DNA from: Prunella strophiata
Lineage: Eukaryota; Chordata; Aves; Passeriformes; Prunellidae
Assembly (NCBI GenBank): GCA_036583965.1
Contig: JAZBQD010000001.1
Span: 16,731,892-16,795,891 of the forward strand
DNA length: 64,000 nucleotides
Direction: 5' to 3'
This document shows, piece by piece, positions 24,201 to 36,200 of this stretch. The position numbers and the translations under genes were made by a program. The stretch's first letter is position 1; the number at the start of each line of letters is the position of its first letter. Under the pieces are notes generated by a model. The model was given only the letters and a program-made list of their open reading frames with translations, was not told the origin of the DNA and ran no database searches.

Positions 24201-27200
24201 CCACCAAAGGCCTCAAGCCACCTACAGCATTCCTGGGAGTTACTCATTAAGCAATGCTGTTTAGGATCTTGATTTATAATAGGTTTATAAGAAGCTTCAA
24301 GGATTTTCTACAAACTGATTTCACAAAATAAAAGTAAATACTGAGGCACCCTGATGCTTTTTTTTTTCTGCTGTTAGAGTTCCCTCATCATTGTAGCAAA
24401 AGTTACTCATTCTGCATCTTCTTTCCTTTTTTGAAATCTTTGACAATCCAGTGATTACAAAATAAGTGCTCAGAGAACAAAAGAACACACATGTTGAACA
24501 GGGTTGGAGTGTGCTTTTAATTACTGCAGTAGATTATCCTCCAAGCCCTTGGTTACACATGTGCTTCCCTGGCACATCACATGTGATTCTTGTCTCCTTC
24601 CATCCCAGTTCCCCCCCCTCCTTTTTTTTCAGATCTTTCTGAAGAAAAGTGGGAAACTGAATATAGCTATTCACAGCCAGTGTGAACTTTATTGAAGGCC
24701 ACTGCATGGCAGAGGGGAAACCACTTCATTTGCAAATCAGCTTGTCCATGGGAGGCAAGTTACAGCAAAGGGACAGAGATCTGTTCAGTGATCCAAAATG
24801 ATGCAGAACACAGTTATACAACAGGGGAACTTATTGGAGGGGAAGAAGATGCGTAATGCAGAAAAAATCCAAATGTAGGAGGGCAGCACAAAGCATTCAT
24901 TTGTTTTGGAAATCTTTAGAAGAAATAAATAATAGTAAGACTATAGTTTAGGTGTTTAGAAATGAGAAAAGTTAAACATTTTGTACTTTATAAACCACTT
25001 GAGTGTCTTGTAGTTTATTTATTTCATAAGTTATGCGTGTGGCTGCACACAAAGATAATGAGTGCCTTCCACAGGGCTCAGGGGCATTGAAGCAGAGTTC
25101 CTGAATGGCACCATACATTAAAAAACCAGGTTTCACTAGAGGAGGAGTGAGGAATATGGACAGCTGGAGAGCCTGGCACAGGGAGAGGCAGCAGTGCCCT
25201 GCTGGGCTCCTGGTTCAGCAGCCACATGGCTTTGTCTTCACATGGATGGGTGACAGAGCATGGTGGGGTGCAAGGAGGGAGCACAGTAAGTGTTTAAAGG
25301 ATTCTTTCATCTATAGCTGACAATAATTACTTCTGCAGATGGCTGCAGTTGTGTTGCATGATATCATTAGCACAGCAGCTGGACCCCACTGCTGGAAAGG
25401 CAAGAGGAGAGTTTTTAATTAGGTTGACTTCAGTGGTCGTTTAGTAAATCTGATGAAAGTGAACTAAGCTGGACTGGTGCTGGGTTTGTGCCAGCTCCTG
25501 CTGGGGTAAAACCTGCTGCATGGCTCTGGTCCATCAGCAGCAGAGCAGAGGAGGGGAGTCAGTCTGAGGGCAAGTCTGGAGGGGAAGAGGAGCAACAGAG
25601 CAAGTGTGGAAACTACCCCTGAGCCCCAGGAGTGCCACCAGTGAGCCCTTCCATTCCTCCCTAAATAATTCTGGGAAACATAGGTTATGATCTTGAGGCA
25701 AGTTGGAGAGTTTGAGGTTGCAGTTATTATTGTCATTATTTTAAATTTTTGGTACTTGTCTCCTCAGCTTCCCATAGCAGTGTCCTCTTGTCCCTTGTTT
25801 CATCCATCTGAGCACCAGAATGTCCATTCTCTCAAATACCCTGGTTTTGGCCAGGAATTCCTGCCTTGGAATTTTCCTGTCACCCCCACTGCCTTCCCCA
25901 GATGATTACTGAATTCAGATTGTATTCACAGGGGAAAGTGATAGCTGGAGAGCTGGAGTCCCTTCTGTGCATTACAGCCCAACAATCAGCATGTGGGGCA
26001 CCTATATTTGAGTCCTTCTGGTGCCAGGGAAATTGGAGGTCAGGCTTTCCAATAGAGACATTATGGTCCAGACAAAAACAAACTAAATTTTTGGTATGGA
26101 CAGCATTCTTCCTCAGTGTTTTTCCTCTTGAAGCCTGATATGGCAAATTTGAAAAGAAACTTTTATATACAATGTTAGAATACGTCTTCGAATAAATGAC
26201 AAAAGTATTTTTACAGAACTTTAAAAAAGTGGTACTAATTGATTTTCTGACATCAAAGGGTTTTCATAACAAGAAAGAACTTGAAATAAGCCGTTTCAAA
26301 ATTTCTAGTGTAAGGCAATTCCAATTCCTATATGCTTTCAGCATTTTTCCTCATAACATAGTAACTGGGTGCATGCTGGATGTATATATTTTCCAAAGGT
26401 TTGCCTTTGTTTGCCTTTTCTCTAGAAAACAGAACTGATATTCAATTTCTTCTATATTTGCTTATTACATCTGTTTAAATGTTATTGCTGAACCTTTCAG
26501 AAGAGTGTTTCATTTTATTTCCAGCTCAGTAGTGTTAAGGCCTATTTTCAGTTTATTGAGGTTCCCTCTGCTTTAGAGATGCTTCAGCAAAGTAGTCCCT
26601 TGCCTTGGCTACTTCTGGAAAAAAGCAATAGAAATTTGATTTGTTTATTAATGCACACAGTGTTACAGTATTTTGTTCATGTTTTCAGGCACAGGGTGAG
26701 ATTCTTGGGTCTGTCCTGTGCAGGGCCAGGAGCTGGACTTCAATGATATTTGTGGGTCCCTTCTAATTCAGGGTATTCTGTGATTCTGTGACCTTCTAGC
26801 AACTTCTGGTTCTTCTATAGAAGGTACCAGGTGAAAATGCCAAGTGTTAAATATGCAATGTAACTCCAATATTTAGGTCTCATCACCTGGATAGAAGAAG
26901 TCTGAGTTTCTATGTTGTTGAGTTTGGATTTGGGAATTTTTTTCATAGTTGATCCAGTCAAAATTTGGTTGAAATCAGAGGAATTTCCCAGTGGAAGGAG
27001 CAGAACTTGGACCTTCTTTTTTAATGAATGGAATGAGGGGTTTTGAAGAGCTCTCCTGTTTTTTTATTGCAGTGTAAGTTCCCCAGCTGTCCTCCATGTT
27101 CTTGGAGTGCTATATAAAACTTAATATCTTCTTGTGGGCAGCTCTTACCAGTATAAATTGTGGGTGACTCAGTGCCAATAAAAGGCATAAACCTGATTTA

Positions 27201-30200
27201 AAATGTTGTGCTGGTCTCTCTCTAGGGCAAGTAAGTCCTGCCTTAAATCCCACAGCTGGTGTCATAGTATGTTCCTTTGTGCTCAAACTGCATTTCAATA
27301 AAATACTGTAGTGATACTGATTGGCTTAATTTTGTGCTGTAAAAGGACAAATGCCACTGCTCTCTGAATAGGCTGTTAATGTCAGGAAGGTATGGTCTTC
27401 ATGACTCTTTGTAGTAATAAAGCCTTGAGTACCATTTATACCTCCTGCCCCAGCAATTCTGCTGCTGCCAGGAGTGAGCCAGTCCTGTTGTAAAGGCTGA
27501 CAGCAGCATTTCTCTTCTGCCAAGAGCCATGTTTGCCGAGACAGTTTCACATCTTGTTTCATAAAGAAACAATAAAAATATCGAGCAGCACTCTGCAGAA
27601 ATCCCTACTCTTGAGTAAAAAGGATTTGATGAGGAGGAAGTCATGAAATAAGCAGTTAAAGAAGATTAAAGCCTTGCACTGTGTGGAGCACACAGAATTG
27701 AAATTCTGCTTTGTTGGGAGTAGCTTGCAGAGCCTTGCATGCTCCCTCTGCATGATGCATCCCAAACCTCAGCCTGTTATTTACAGTCCAAGCCCTGCAG
27801 GGCAGTGGTTTATTTTATTTTATTTTATTTTACTTTGTTTTAATGTATGTTTATAACTACTTAGAGCAAGGGCCTCAATGCTGTTGAGGGCTTTGACATA
27901 GGCTGGAATGAAAACAGTGCATAACTGCAGATGATTCCTTGCTCAGATCCCACTTTGATTTCATGCTGACCTACATTTGTACTCCACTGGCATCCCAGTG
28001 TTTATTGTGAGGTATTTCCCTGAAGTGCCTTCCATTCTCCTTTCAGGGTGAAAGGGACAGATTAGGCTAATGCTGGAGGTCTGTGTCACCCTCTGAGTGC
28101 CCTTTAACAGGAGTCCCATCAGTGTCACCAAGGGATGTGTGTGAAGTGAGCACCAGCCTAATTAATGACCCCTCAGCCAGGCTCAAACCAAGCCCAAACC
28201 AGTCGGGATTAAGGAGAAAAATAAACTGAAGTACTGCCATGCTATTAGCATTCATTTAGCAGAAAAAACACATTAGAATATTATTTTAATTGATGTATCC
28301 TAGTGAACTTCCACAGCCTTGAAAGAGAAACTGCATAGCTGTCATCCCTTTGAAAGTCTCTGGAAGTACATGGTGCCACTTTGGGAAATGTGTCCAATTC
28401 CCTTAAATCCTTTTCTGTGCTCTACACCCATAAATAATAATCCCTGCGGTGTCTGTGCAGACACACAATTTCTTCTGAAACAAAGAAATTTTTTCCCCCG
28501 TTTTCTTAATCCATTCATAGCTTCTCACTAAAATAATAATTGATTGTCTGTATTGCTTTATGAACAGTGTTAATGAATGTAGCAGGGCAAAATGAGAGTC
28601 ATTCTGCAAAACATGTCAGGATTGGAATGAAAAGGATGAGCAGAAATGTCTCTGAGATCGTTTAGGGCTGAGCAAAACATTCATTTTTGTTTGACTGTTT
28701 TTCTTCATAATTGCATAATTTAAAAAAGATGACAATGTGAAGAAGGCTGTGTTGCTTCAACAGGAAACATAGGGGCATTTACTCCTCTGTGAGAGCTGTG
28801 AGCAGCTGGCTCAGCCCAGCCTGAACTGGGAGCTGGGGAGAGCTGTCCCAGGTCTGGGGAACCCACAGGGACACACAGGGACAGAGGTGGCTGTGGTACA
28901 TTCAGGTCACAGTAGTACAGTCACAGCAGGAGCAAACCATATGCAGGATTTGCAAAGCATTTGCATAATCAACCTAATGAGCTGGAAGGCAGCAAGGACC
29001 ATCACCTTCATGCTTTCCTACCTCTCTATTTTCTGATTTTTTTGTATGCATTTCATTTTCTACTTTGTCCAGTAGTTGTTATATCCCAAGGTGAAGAGAC
29101 TTCTATGAATATTTTAGGATTCTATTAAATAAGAGAACCTTTAATTGCAGTGGAAAGCTGCTTGGATTAAAGTTTTAAAATAAATCTCTCTACAAAATTT
29201 TCTTTCCATCAACAAGTTAGAGCGACACTTGGAAAAACCTGGTTTAAATAATCAGTAGGGAGCTTCTAGCTTTTTAAAGGAAGATTTTTCAACTGAAAAT
29301 ATTTGTGGAGTTCTCTAAGTGACCTTTTTTTTTTTTTTTTTACCTTTACCATAATTTATTTCATATTCTCAATTATTCATGTCTTATTATAAACTTGCAA
29401 TTATTGACTGCTTGGGGCAGATTGAGGAGCAGCATTGATGGGTTGTGGAGAGGAAGCCATTTTCCTCTGGGTAAATTGGTAAAAATAGCACATGGGAAAC
29501 AAAACTTAAGGTCAACATGTAGTTACTGAAGCACCAGTCAATTTACAGGAGATTTACTTCATAAGAGCTCTGACACAATTGTGTCAGCTCTTTATAGTAG
29601 TAGAAAATGGGAGTAGAAAAGTGCTTTATGTGCAGTTTTTCTGCTATTTGCAATATTTAGTGTATTATGGTAATATCAGTCTCTATAAGTGATAGTTTAG
29701 AAGAGGTGCTTTAGAGGCTATTGCAAATACAGATTTGTCTTTTTGTGAAACTTGCCTTGAATGCTGTTCTGGGGAAAACAGATCTATTTTTTCCCTAATC
29801 TGGTTTATATATTGGAAAAGTCAATTTGGTTTGCTTAGTCAATTTGTATGACTTTAATGCCTTTTACTTGCAGTAATATTAGATTATAATAAAACCTCCT
29901 AAGCCCCAGTTCTGAAAACATGCTTTAAGGGCACTGAGTTTTGTCACAGCAGGCCCCCAGCCAGGTAATAATTAGCATTGACTCCATGATTGCAGAAGGT
30001 TGATCAATTGCTTTATTCTATCTCATATTATACTATACTGGTTAAGAACCTCATAACCCTTACAGACAGTCTGATACAGCTTTGACTTAATTGGGTAATC
30101 AATCCAAACACCATCCAGTGACCAGTTAAGAAATCACCTTTTGGTAAACAAATCTCTGTAACACATTCCACGTGTGCACAACAACAGGTGCAGCAAGTGG

Positions 30201-33200
30201 AGATAAGAATTGTTTCTCATTCTTTTCACTGAACTTCTCACAGCCTTCCCCAGGAAAATCCTGGGAAAGTCTGTGCCTGCTCTCTGTGGCCAGAGAGCTG
30301 CTGCCACAGAGTTTTCTGTTTGCTCCCACAGGACTGTGTTCAGAAGCTGAACCCGTAACCGATGTGTCACACAGTGAGCCAGTTCAGGAGAGCCCTTTCC
30401 GTCCCCCTTGCCATTCTTTCTCCACTGTCTTCGACGAGGACAAGCCCATAGCCAGCAGTGGAACCTACAACTTGGACTTTGATAACATTGAGCTGGTTGA
30501 TTCTCTCCATGCCTTAGGACCGAGCTCTGCAGAGCCCAAAAATCGTGACCCCAAAGCAAATGTCCGCAGGAAATCCACGGATTCGGTCCCAGTTTCCAAA
30601 TCCACTTTGTCTAGGTCACTCAGCCTGCAAGGCCAGTGATTTTGATGGAGCATCTTTCTCTGGCAACAGTGAGACTTTAGCACCATCAGCAGATGTGTAC
30701 GGTACTGGTTCCAGCAGCGCCTCCAGTACCCTCAAGAGAACAAAAAAACCCAGACCAGCTTCCTTAAAAAAGAAGCAGCCAGCCAAAAAACCTCTGGATG
30801 CTCCACTGGTGAAGGAAACCCCACAAGAACCGCCTGAGCTTGGCCAAGCAGCTTGTGAGGATAAAGCACCTGAGGTGAAGGCTGACTCAGCAAAGCCTGA
30901 ATGTACTGAACCTTCCAAAATCTCTGCTGAGAAAGAGGAGGCCCCGCCTGTGCCTGAAGGATCCGACCCTTCGGATCCCGACCGTTCTGAAGGGATTAGT
31001 GCATTCAGCTCCGGAGGCAGCAAGGTGCAGAACTCTCCCCCTGGCAGCAGGAAAACGCTACCTCTGACAGCAGCCCCCGAGGCCGTGGAGGTGACTCCAC
31101 CAGACACCGGGGGACAGGAGGACCCTCCCATCAAAGCAGTGAGGCTGGAGTTTGATTATTCTGAGGAGAAAGGGGGGAGTGAGGACCAGCAGGAGAGCGC
31201 TCCTCCTCCCAAAAAAGCAGGGAAAAAGCCTGGTGCTAAAATGCCGCTACGGAGGCCAAAGACTAAAAAACCGGTGGAGAAGCTTGACAATGCTCCAACC
31301 ACCCCCACCAAGTCACCCACTGATCCAAATGAAATCCCCATCACGAAAGGCTCTTACACTTTTGATATCGACAAGTGGGACGATCCCAATTTTAACCCCT
31401 TCTCATCCAGTACAAAAATGCAGGAATCGCCCAAACTGCCTCAACAAACGTACAGCTTCGAGCCAGACATGTGTGAGGACTCCATTGACCCTTTCAAGTC
31501 TTCTTCTAAGATAGCCAGCTCGCCTTCCAAATCTCCAGCTTCCTTTGAGATACCAGCCAGTGCCAACGAAACCAACGGAATGGAAGGAGACAGCCTGAAC
31601 AAACCTGCCAAGAAGAAGAAGACGCCACTGAAAACGTAAGTTAAAGGGCAGAGACGTTTCTAGAATAGAAGCAGCACATCCCTTAGCACAGTTAGGCAGG
31701 ATTTATAGCTGAATAGAGAGAGGGAGGTGACTTTGAGTGTTGGTGGCCACAACTGGAGTCACATTGGAGGGCTGCTCCTGCTCTCAGCCTGTTTCCTCAA
31801 TAATTTGATATTCCAGAACTACCAAGCCACATTAAGCAACTGCATTTTTAAAGTCTTTGGGCTCAGTGTAGTTCTGAACCTGGTTAAACTGTAATTTTGT
31901 TAGTTATGTACCCAATTTTCTTTGACCTCATTCTGGGAAGTTGATGCTGTTTAAGATGATCAAAGTAATCACACCAGTACAACTATTTTATGAATCATTG
32001 TTTTTGAGTGTGGGATGTGAAATAGTGACAGTGAAAGGCAGTGACAAATCCCTTATTGCAGACAGCAGGAAAATGGTTTCTTCCAATGACTTATGGTATT
32101 TGAAAGAAAATAACCTGGAACAGAAGAGTGCATGTATTGAAATTCAGTTTTTTAAATATATATACACAACTAAGAAATGTGGAAAAATTCCTTTTTATGG
32201 AAGAGCTTACAATTGTGCAGAAAGTTTATAATCTCCAAAACTACTATATGTTAGGGAAATATCCAGCTTTTAGACATGGGTGACAAATTCCAAGATACAT
32301 TTTCTGTGTTGCTGTTAGATATTTGGTTAAAAACCTCTATGGCTGGTTGCTGACTTGCATGTTGCTTATCTGTTCAGATATGGTTATTTTGAGTTGGTGA
32401 CCACTAAGTTTGTGTCCCATATATCTGAAATTGATCTCCTGTGTGTATCTGTAAGAAAGCATCTCAGTTCATGTTCCTTTATGGTTTAAATGTTCCAGCT
32501 GACTAACAAAAATGGGAGCAAATTTTTTAAATGCCAATTTAAGATAAGAAGTTAAAGCAGTACAAAAGCTGATACAGGGTACAGAGTGAGATGGAGATTA
32601 TTCAGATTTTTCTGTACAGGGTGAGATGGAGATTATTCAGATTTTTCTGAATAGCCTCCTGCCTTCTAAACTTCTAATTCAAGTCCCTTGTCAGATTTGA
32701 GGAAGCTTGTGCCTTTATTTTCTTTCTAGGGCCATTTCTGACTTATGGATAGTTTAGACCACTGTGTAGCTGAGCTGTTTTCTTTGGGAGAGGAACCTGC
32801 TTTTTTCTGGTGTTGCTACTTTTTGAGGTTTACCTGAAACTTAGTGATAAATGGCACATTTTTCCAAGTCTGCAGTTCAAACTGATTTGGTCCAAACCAA
32901 GAAGATTTAAAAGTCTGACAGCAAGAGAGGAAAAGTTTGAATCTTACTGGGGAAGTGCAGAGGGGAATTTTAATACCACCAGATCTTTAAGTTTTTGCAG
33001 CAGCCAAAGTCTCCTTGTGTCTTCCAGTAGCTGGAGTTGACAGACTCCCAGAGTGGGCCTCTTGGGTTCTCCCATCTGCTTTGAATACTGGAAAGAATTC
33101 CAAAGTTATTAATTTAGGGGAAAAATGAGTTTACAGAGAGTTTGCTAAGCCGCGTTTGTCCTTGAGAAAATCCATCACAGGAAAACCCTGTCTTGGAATC

Positions 33201-36200
33201 ACAAAGTTCAGTGCTGGTGTTTATCCAGTGGGGAGGTGGAGCTCCCCCAGCTCAGGGCTCACAAGTTCTTGGGTCAGGAGGGCTGCAGGAACTCCCAGCC
33301 TGTGCTTGGCACTGCTTTCACTGGGTTCTGTTGTGTGTTGCTCACTGCAGCCCCGTAACCTACTTTTGCAAATGTTTTTGTTTTTTTTTTTTTACAAAGA
33401 TGAGACTCTGCATATTAATAACCCATTGCAGCCTGCAGCTGTGGTACTTTCTAGAAGAAAATTACCTTCAGGCTTGAGAGGGGAGGCCAGGGTAGGCAGT
33501 GGCAGGAGGTTTTATTAGCCCTGTTGAGGGGTGCAGAAATCAAGCCCTGTTGAAATATCAAACTCATTTGAAAATGAGTTCCTCATGTGATTTCTAGATT
33601 AGAGGTGAAGAAGCCAGGCATGAGTTTAAGCCTTTGCTGAGCTTGTACTACTTTGAATCTGAGCCATGTGCTCAGTCTAACATGTGCTAAATCAATAAAA
33701 ATAAGCCATTTCTGTTCTTGAATGAAACTGCAGGAGTCTAAGCACTGATCTCCCTGTGAAAAGACGAGGTTTTTACAGGAGATGTGAGCTCGACACAAAC
33801 TGCTCTCTGCTCATCTCCCCCAGTGCTGAGCTGCTTGGGGACAGTCACACTGCTCAGGTGATGCTGAGCAAAGAGCAGCTGATGCCTCCCCTGAGCCAGC
33901 TCACAGTGATGAGTAAAAATAAGTGGTTTATAGAGATACTGCTTGTGCAGGCATTGCTCTGGAAGCTCTTGGATGGCTGGAGGCTGTTTAGAAATGGAAG
34001 GTGCCAGCTGTACAAGAGCATTGCATGTGAGGAGAGATGAGCAGAAGCTGCCAAGCTTATAAGTAAATGAAAACTTCTCTTAGTTTAAGCTGTTTGGCAA
34101 GGTTTGGTTCTGCTTTGGGGGTAACCAATTTGCTCTGTTAGAACACCAGGTTAGGTTTTGGAGAGAGCCAAACCAGCTGAGATTTAAAGAAATGTCATTT
34201 TCTGTCCTGACCTGGGTAAATGGTTTGAAGTGGTCAAGTAGCTTTTTCTGTGCTGTCACAACACATCAGCAAACATGACAAAAGCTGGAATAACTAGTGC
34301 CCTTTCCTTAAGCTTAGCTGCCATTCAAGAGCAGTTTTGCATCTCATATAATAACAAATAGTGTGTTCTGAAAAGCAAGCAGGTGGCCTCCATCAGGGAA
34401 GGCAGGGACAGTTAGTGTGTTGAAAGGAACGTAACTTGAAGGTGTCAGCTTTGAAAAATGTGTTTTGTAAGATGAAACAAAAGTATAACATTGAACTAGA
34501 AAACATTGAAGGACTTGATGAATATTTTTTTCTTATGTATTTCACAATAAAAAATAGGGGTTAGGATTATATAGGTAGAAAATCTGCATGATCAGATTGC
34601 CTTAACACATTAACAATAACAGAGTATTTGTAGGTTAATCTATTTTGTCAGTTCCTTCTGTCTGTCTCTCTTTTCTTTGTCTTATTTGTCTTAGGATGGT
34701 AGAAGATGTGATGTCTGTATGTTCTCTGTTGTAAGTAATTCTAAGCTAACAATTCAAATTTCCTCTTTGATTTATGGGCTTTTTTAATTTTACTTATTTA
34801 TTTTGCAGCATGATCAGTTATTATTCAGCATGAAGCTTTTGTGTTAATGCTTTCACTTCACTTGCACATATGAAAGCTATTTTAAGTAAGATGCCTGACT
34901 GTGAGTGAGTTTGCCTCATTATCTGTTGCCTATCAAAGAGATCCTCATTTAAAAACTATAGGAATTTTGTATCCTTGAGCTAAAATATGAGAGTTTTATT
35001 TCTACCACTGAACAACATTGTACAATCAATTCTTTGTAAATACTGCATAAAATTTCCTTGTCTTTCTTGAAGGAAAAAGTTATCCTAATTAATTCTGTCA
35101 TCATAACTGGATAATTAATGGCACTGAACACACCAATATTCAGCTGCCCAATTTATTTTCCCCTCTAGATGTGGTATTGATTTACCCTCTGCTGATTGAA
35201 ACCCACCATTAGAATTTCTGGTGTCAGCCTTGCCATCATTGATCAGGGATGAGCTGGTGGGCAGTAATCTTTGCCACTGCATCTCTGTTCAAACATAAAG
35301 TCTTTATCAGTGAGTTTGCTGTGGTATTTTTTCCCTTTTGTAGCTAGTAACATCAATGGTTTTGAATAACTCTGGCAATGTGCATGAAGAGAATAGACAG
35401 ATAATTAGTTTATTCCTGGTTAGAAAATATTTTTAGCCAATTGTGAATAAAGGCAACATTCATAATTATATACCATCATGACATAATGTATGTTCTTCAT
35501 TCCTTTTGCTTGATTGAAACCTGTGGGATTTTGGAGGGCTACAGTGTCCATGCTTCCAGTCTGCACTGAGGTGTCAGGGGAACTGGAAGCAGAATTGCCA
35601 TATTTCTTGTTGTATTTGTTTTTTAAAAAGTCTGTTGTGCCCATTTGTAATGACACAGCTCATTCTGGCATCTGGGGAACAGCATCTGCCTCAGATGGTT
35701 TTATATAGCTCATCTAAAGCAAACCAGGTTTTTTCTGCCTGGCTTTTGGGGTCATTGGAGCCTAAGTTTATCACAGTTTTAATTCTCAGGTGAAGGTGTG
35801 GGTTCGACCTAATTTTGGGATGTGAAACTGAAGCAGACAGAAGCTGAATCATTTCCACAGGGCCCTGGAGGGTGCCTGTGGTGGAGCAGGGATTTGAATT
35901 GCAGCTGAATTTGAATTGCACTCTGCTCTGTGAATGTGTCAGGAGCTAGCATGAAAAATATGGCAATCCTGCTGTTCTCAGCTTTGGAGGGATCGAGGCC
36001 TGTTCCAAGTGCATGACAAAAATATGTACCCATGGCATGTTTCTCTGTGGTGCTGCTTCCTAATGGATGGGATTTTAATGCAGAAGGGCTTACAGAGGTT
36101 GCATTGTCTGGGGCTGTCTCTTGCTAAATGTGAAATGACCTGATTCTTGCTGCTGTTACCATATTAACAGTTTGAACTTTATTTTCAGTGATACATTTAG

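Larger units (their letters stand above)
23412..30331 (+). other. TACC2: TACC2 intron 2 (6.9 kb)
   Basis: No exon was found. It contains a CR1 tail at 26690-26792, a (TTTTA)n run at about 27810-27834, and a near-perfect palindrome at 29561-29595. The rest is unique-looking AT-rich sequence. Confidence 0.8.
31636..36188 (+). other. TACC2: TACC2 intron 3 (4.55 kb), divided by a microexon
   Basis: It contains the 36-nt microexon at 34695-34730 and a 35-bp tandem duplication at 32581-32650. Nothing else coding was seen. Confidence 0.8.

Noticed and set aside
30545..30630. ATG-initiated start of the second large frame in exon 3 (MTPKQMSAG...)
   Set aside because: This stretch is an out-of-frame reading of conserved TACC2 sequence; the real protein there is in the other frame, and only the part after 30632 is TACC2.
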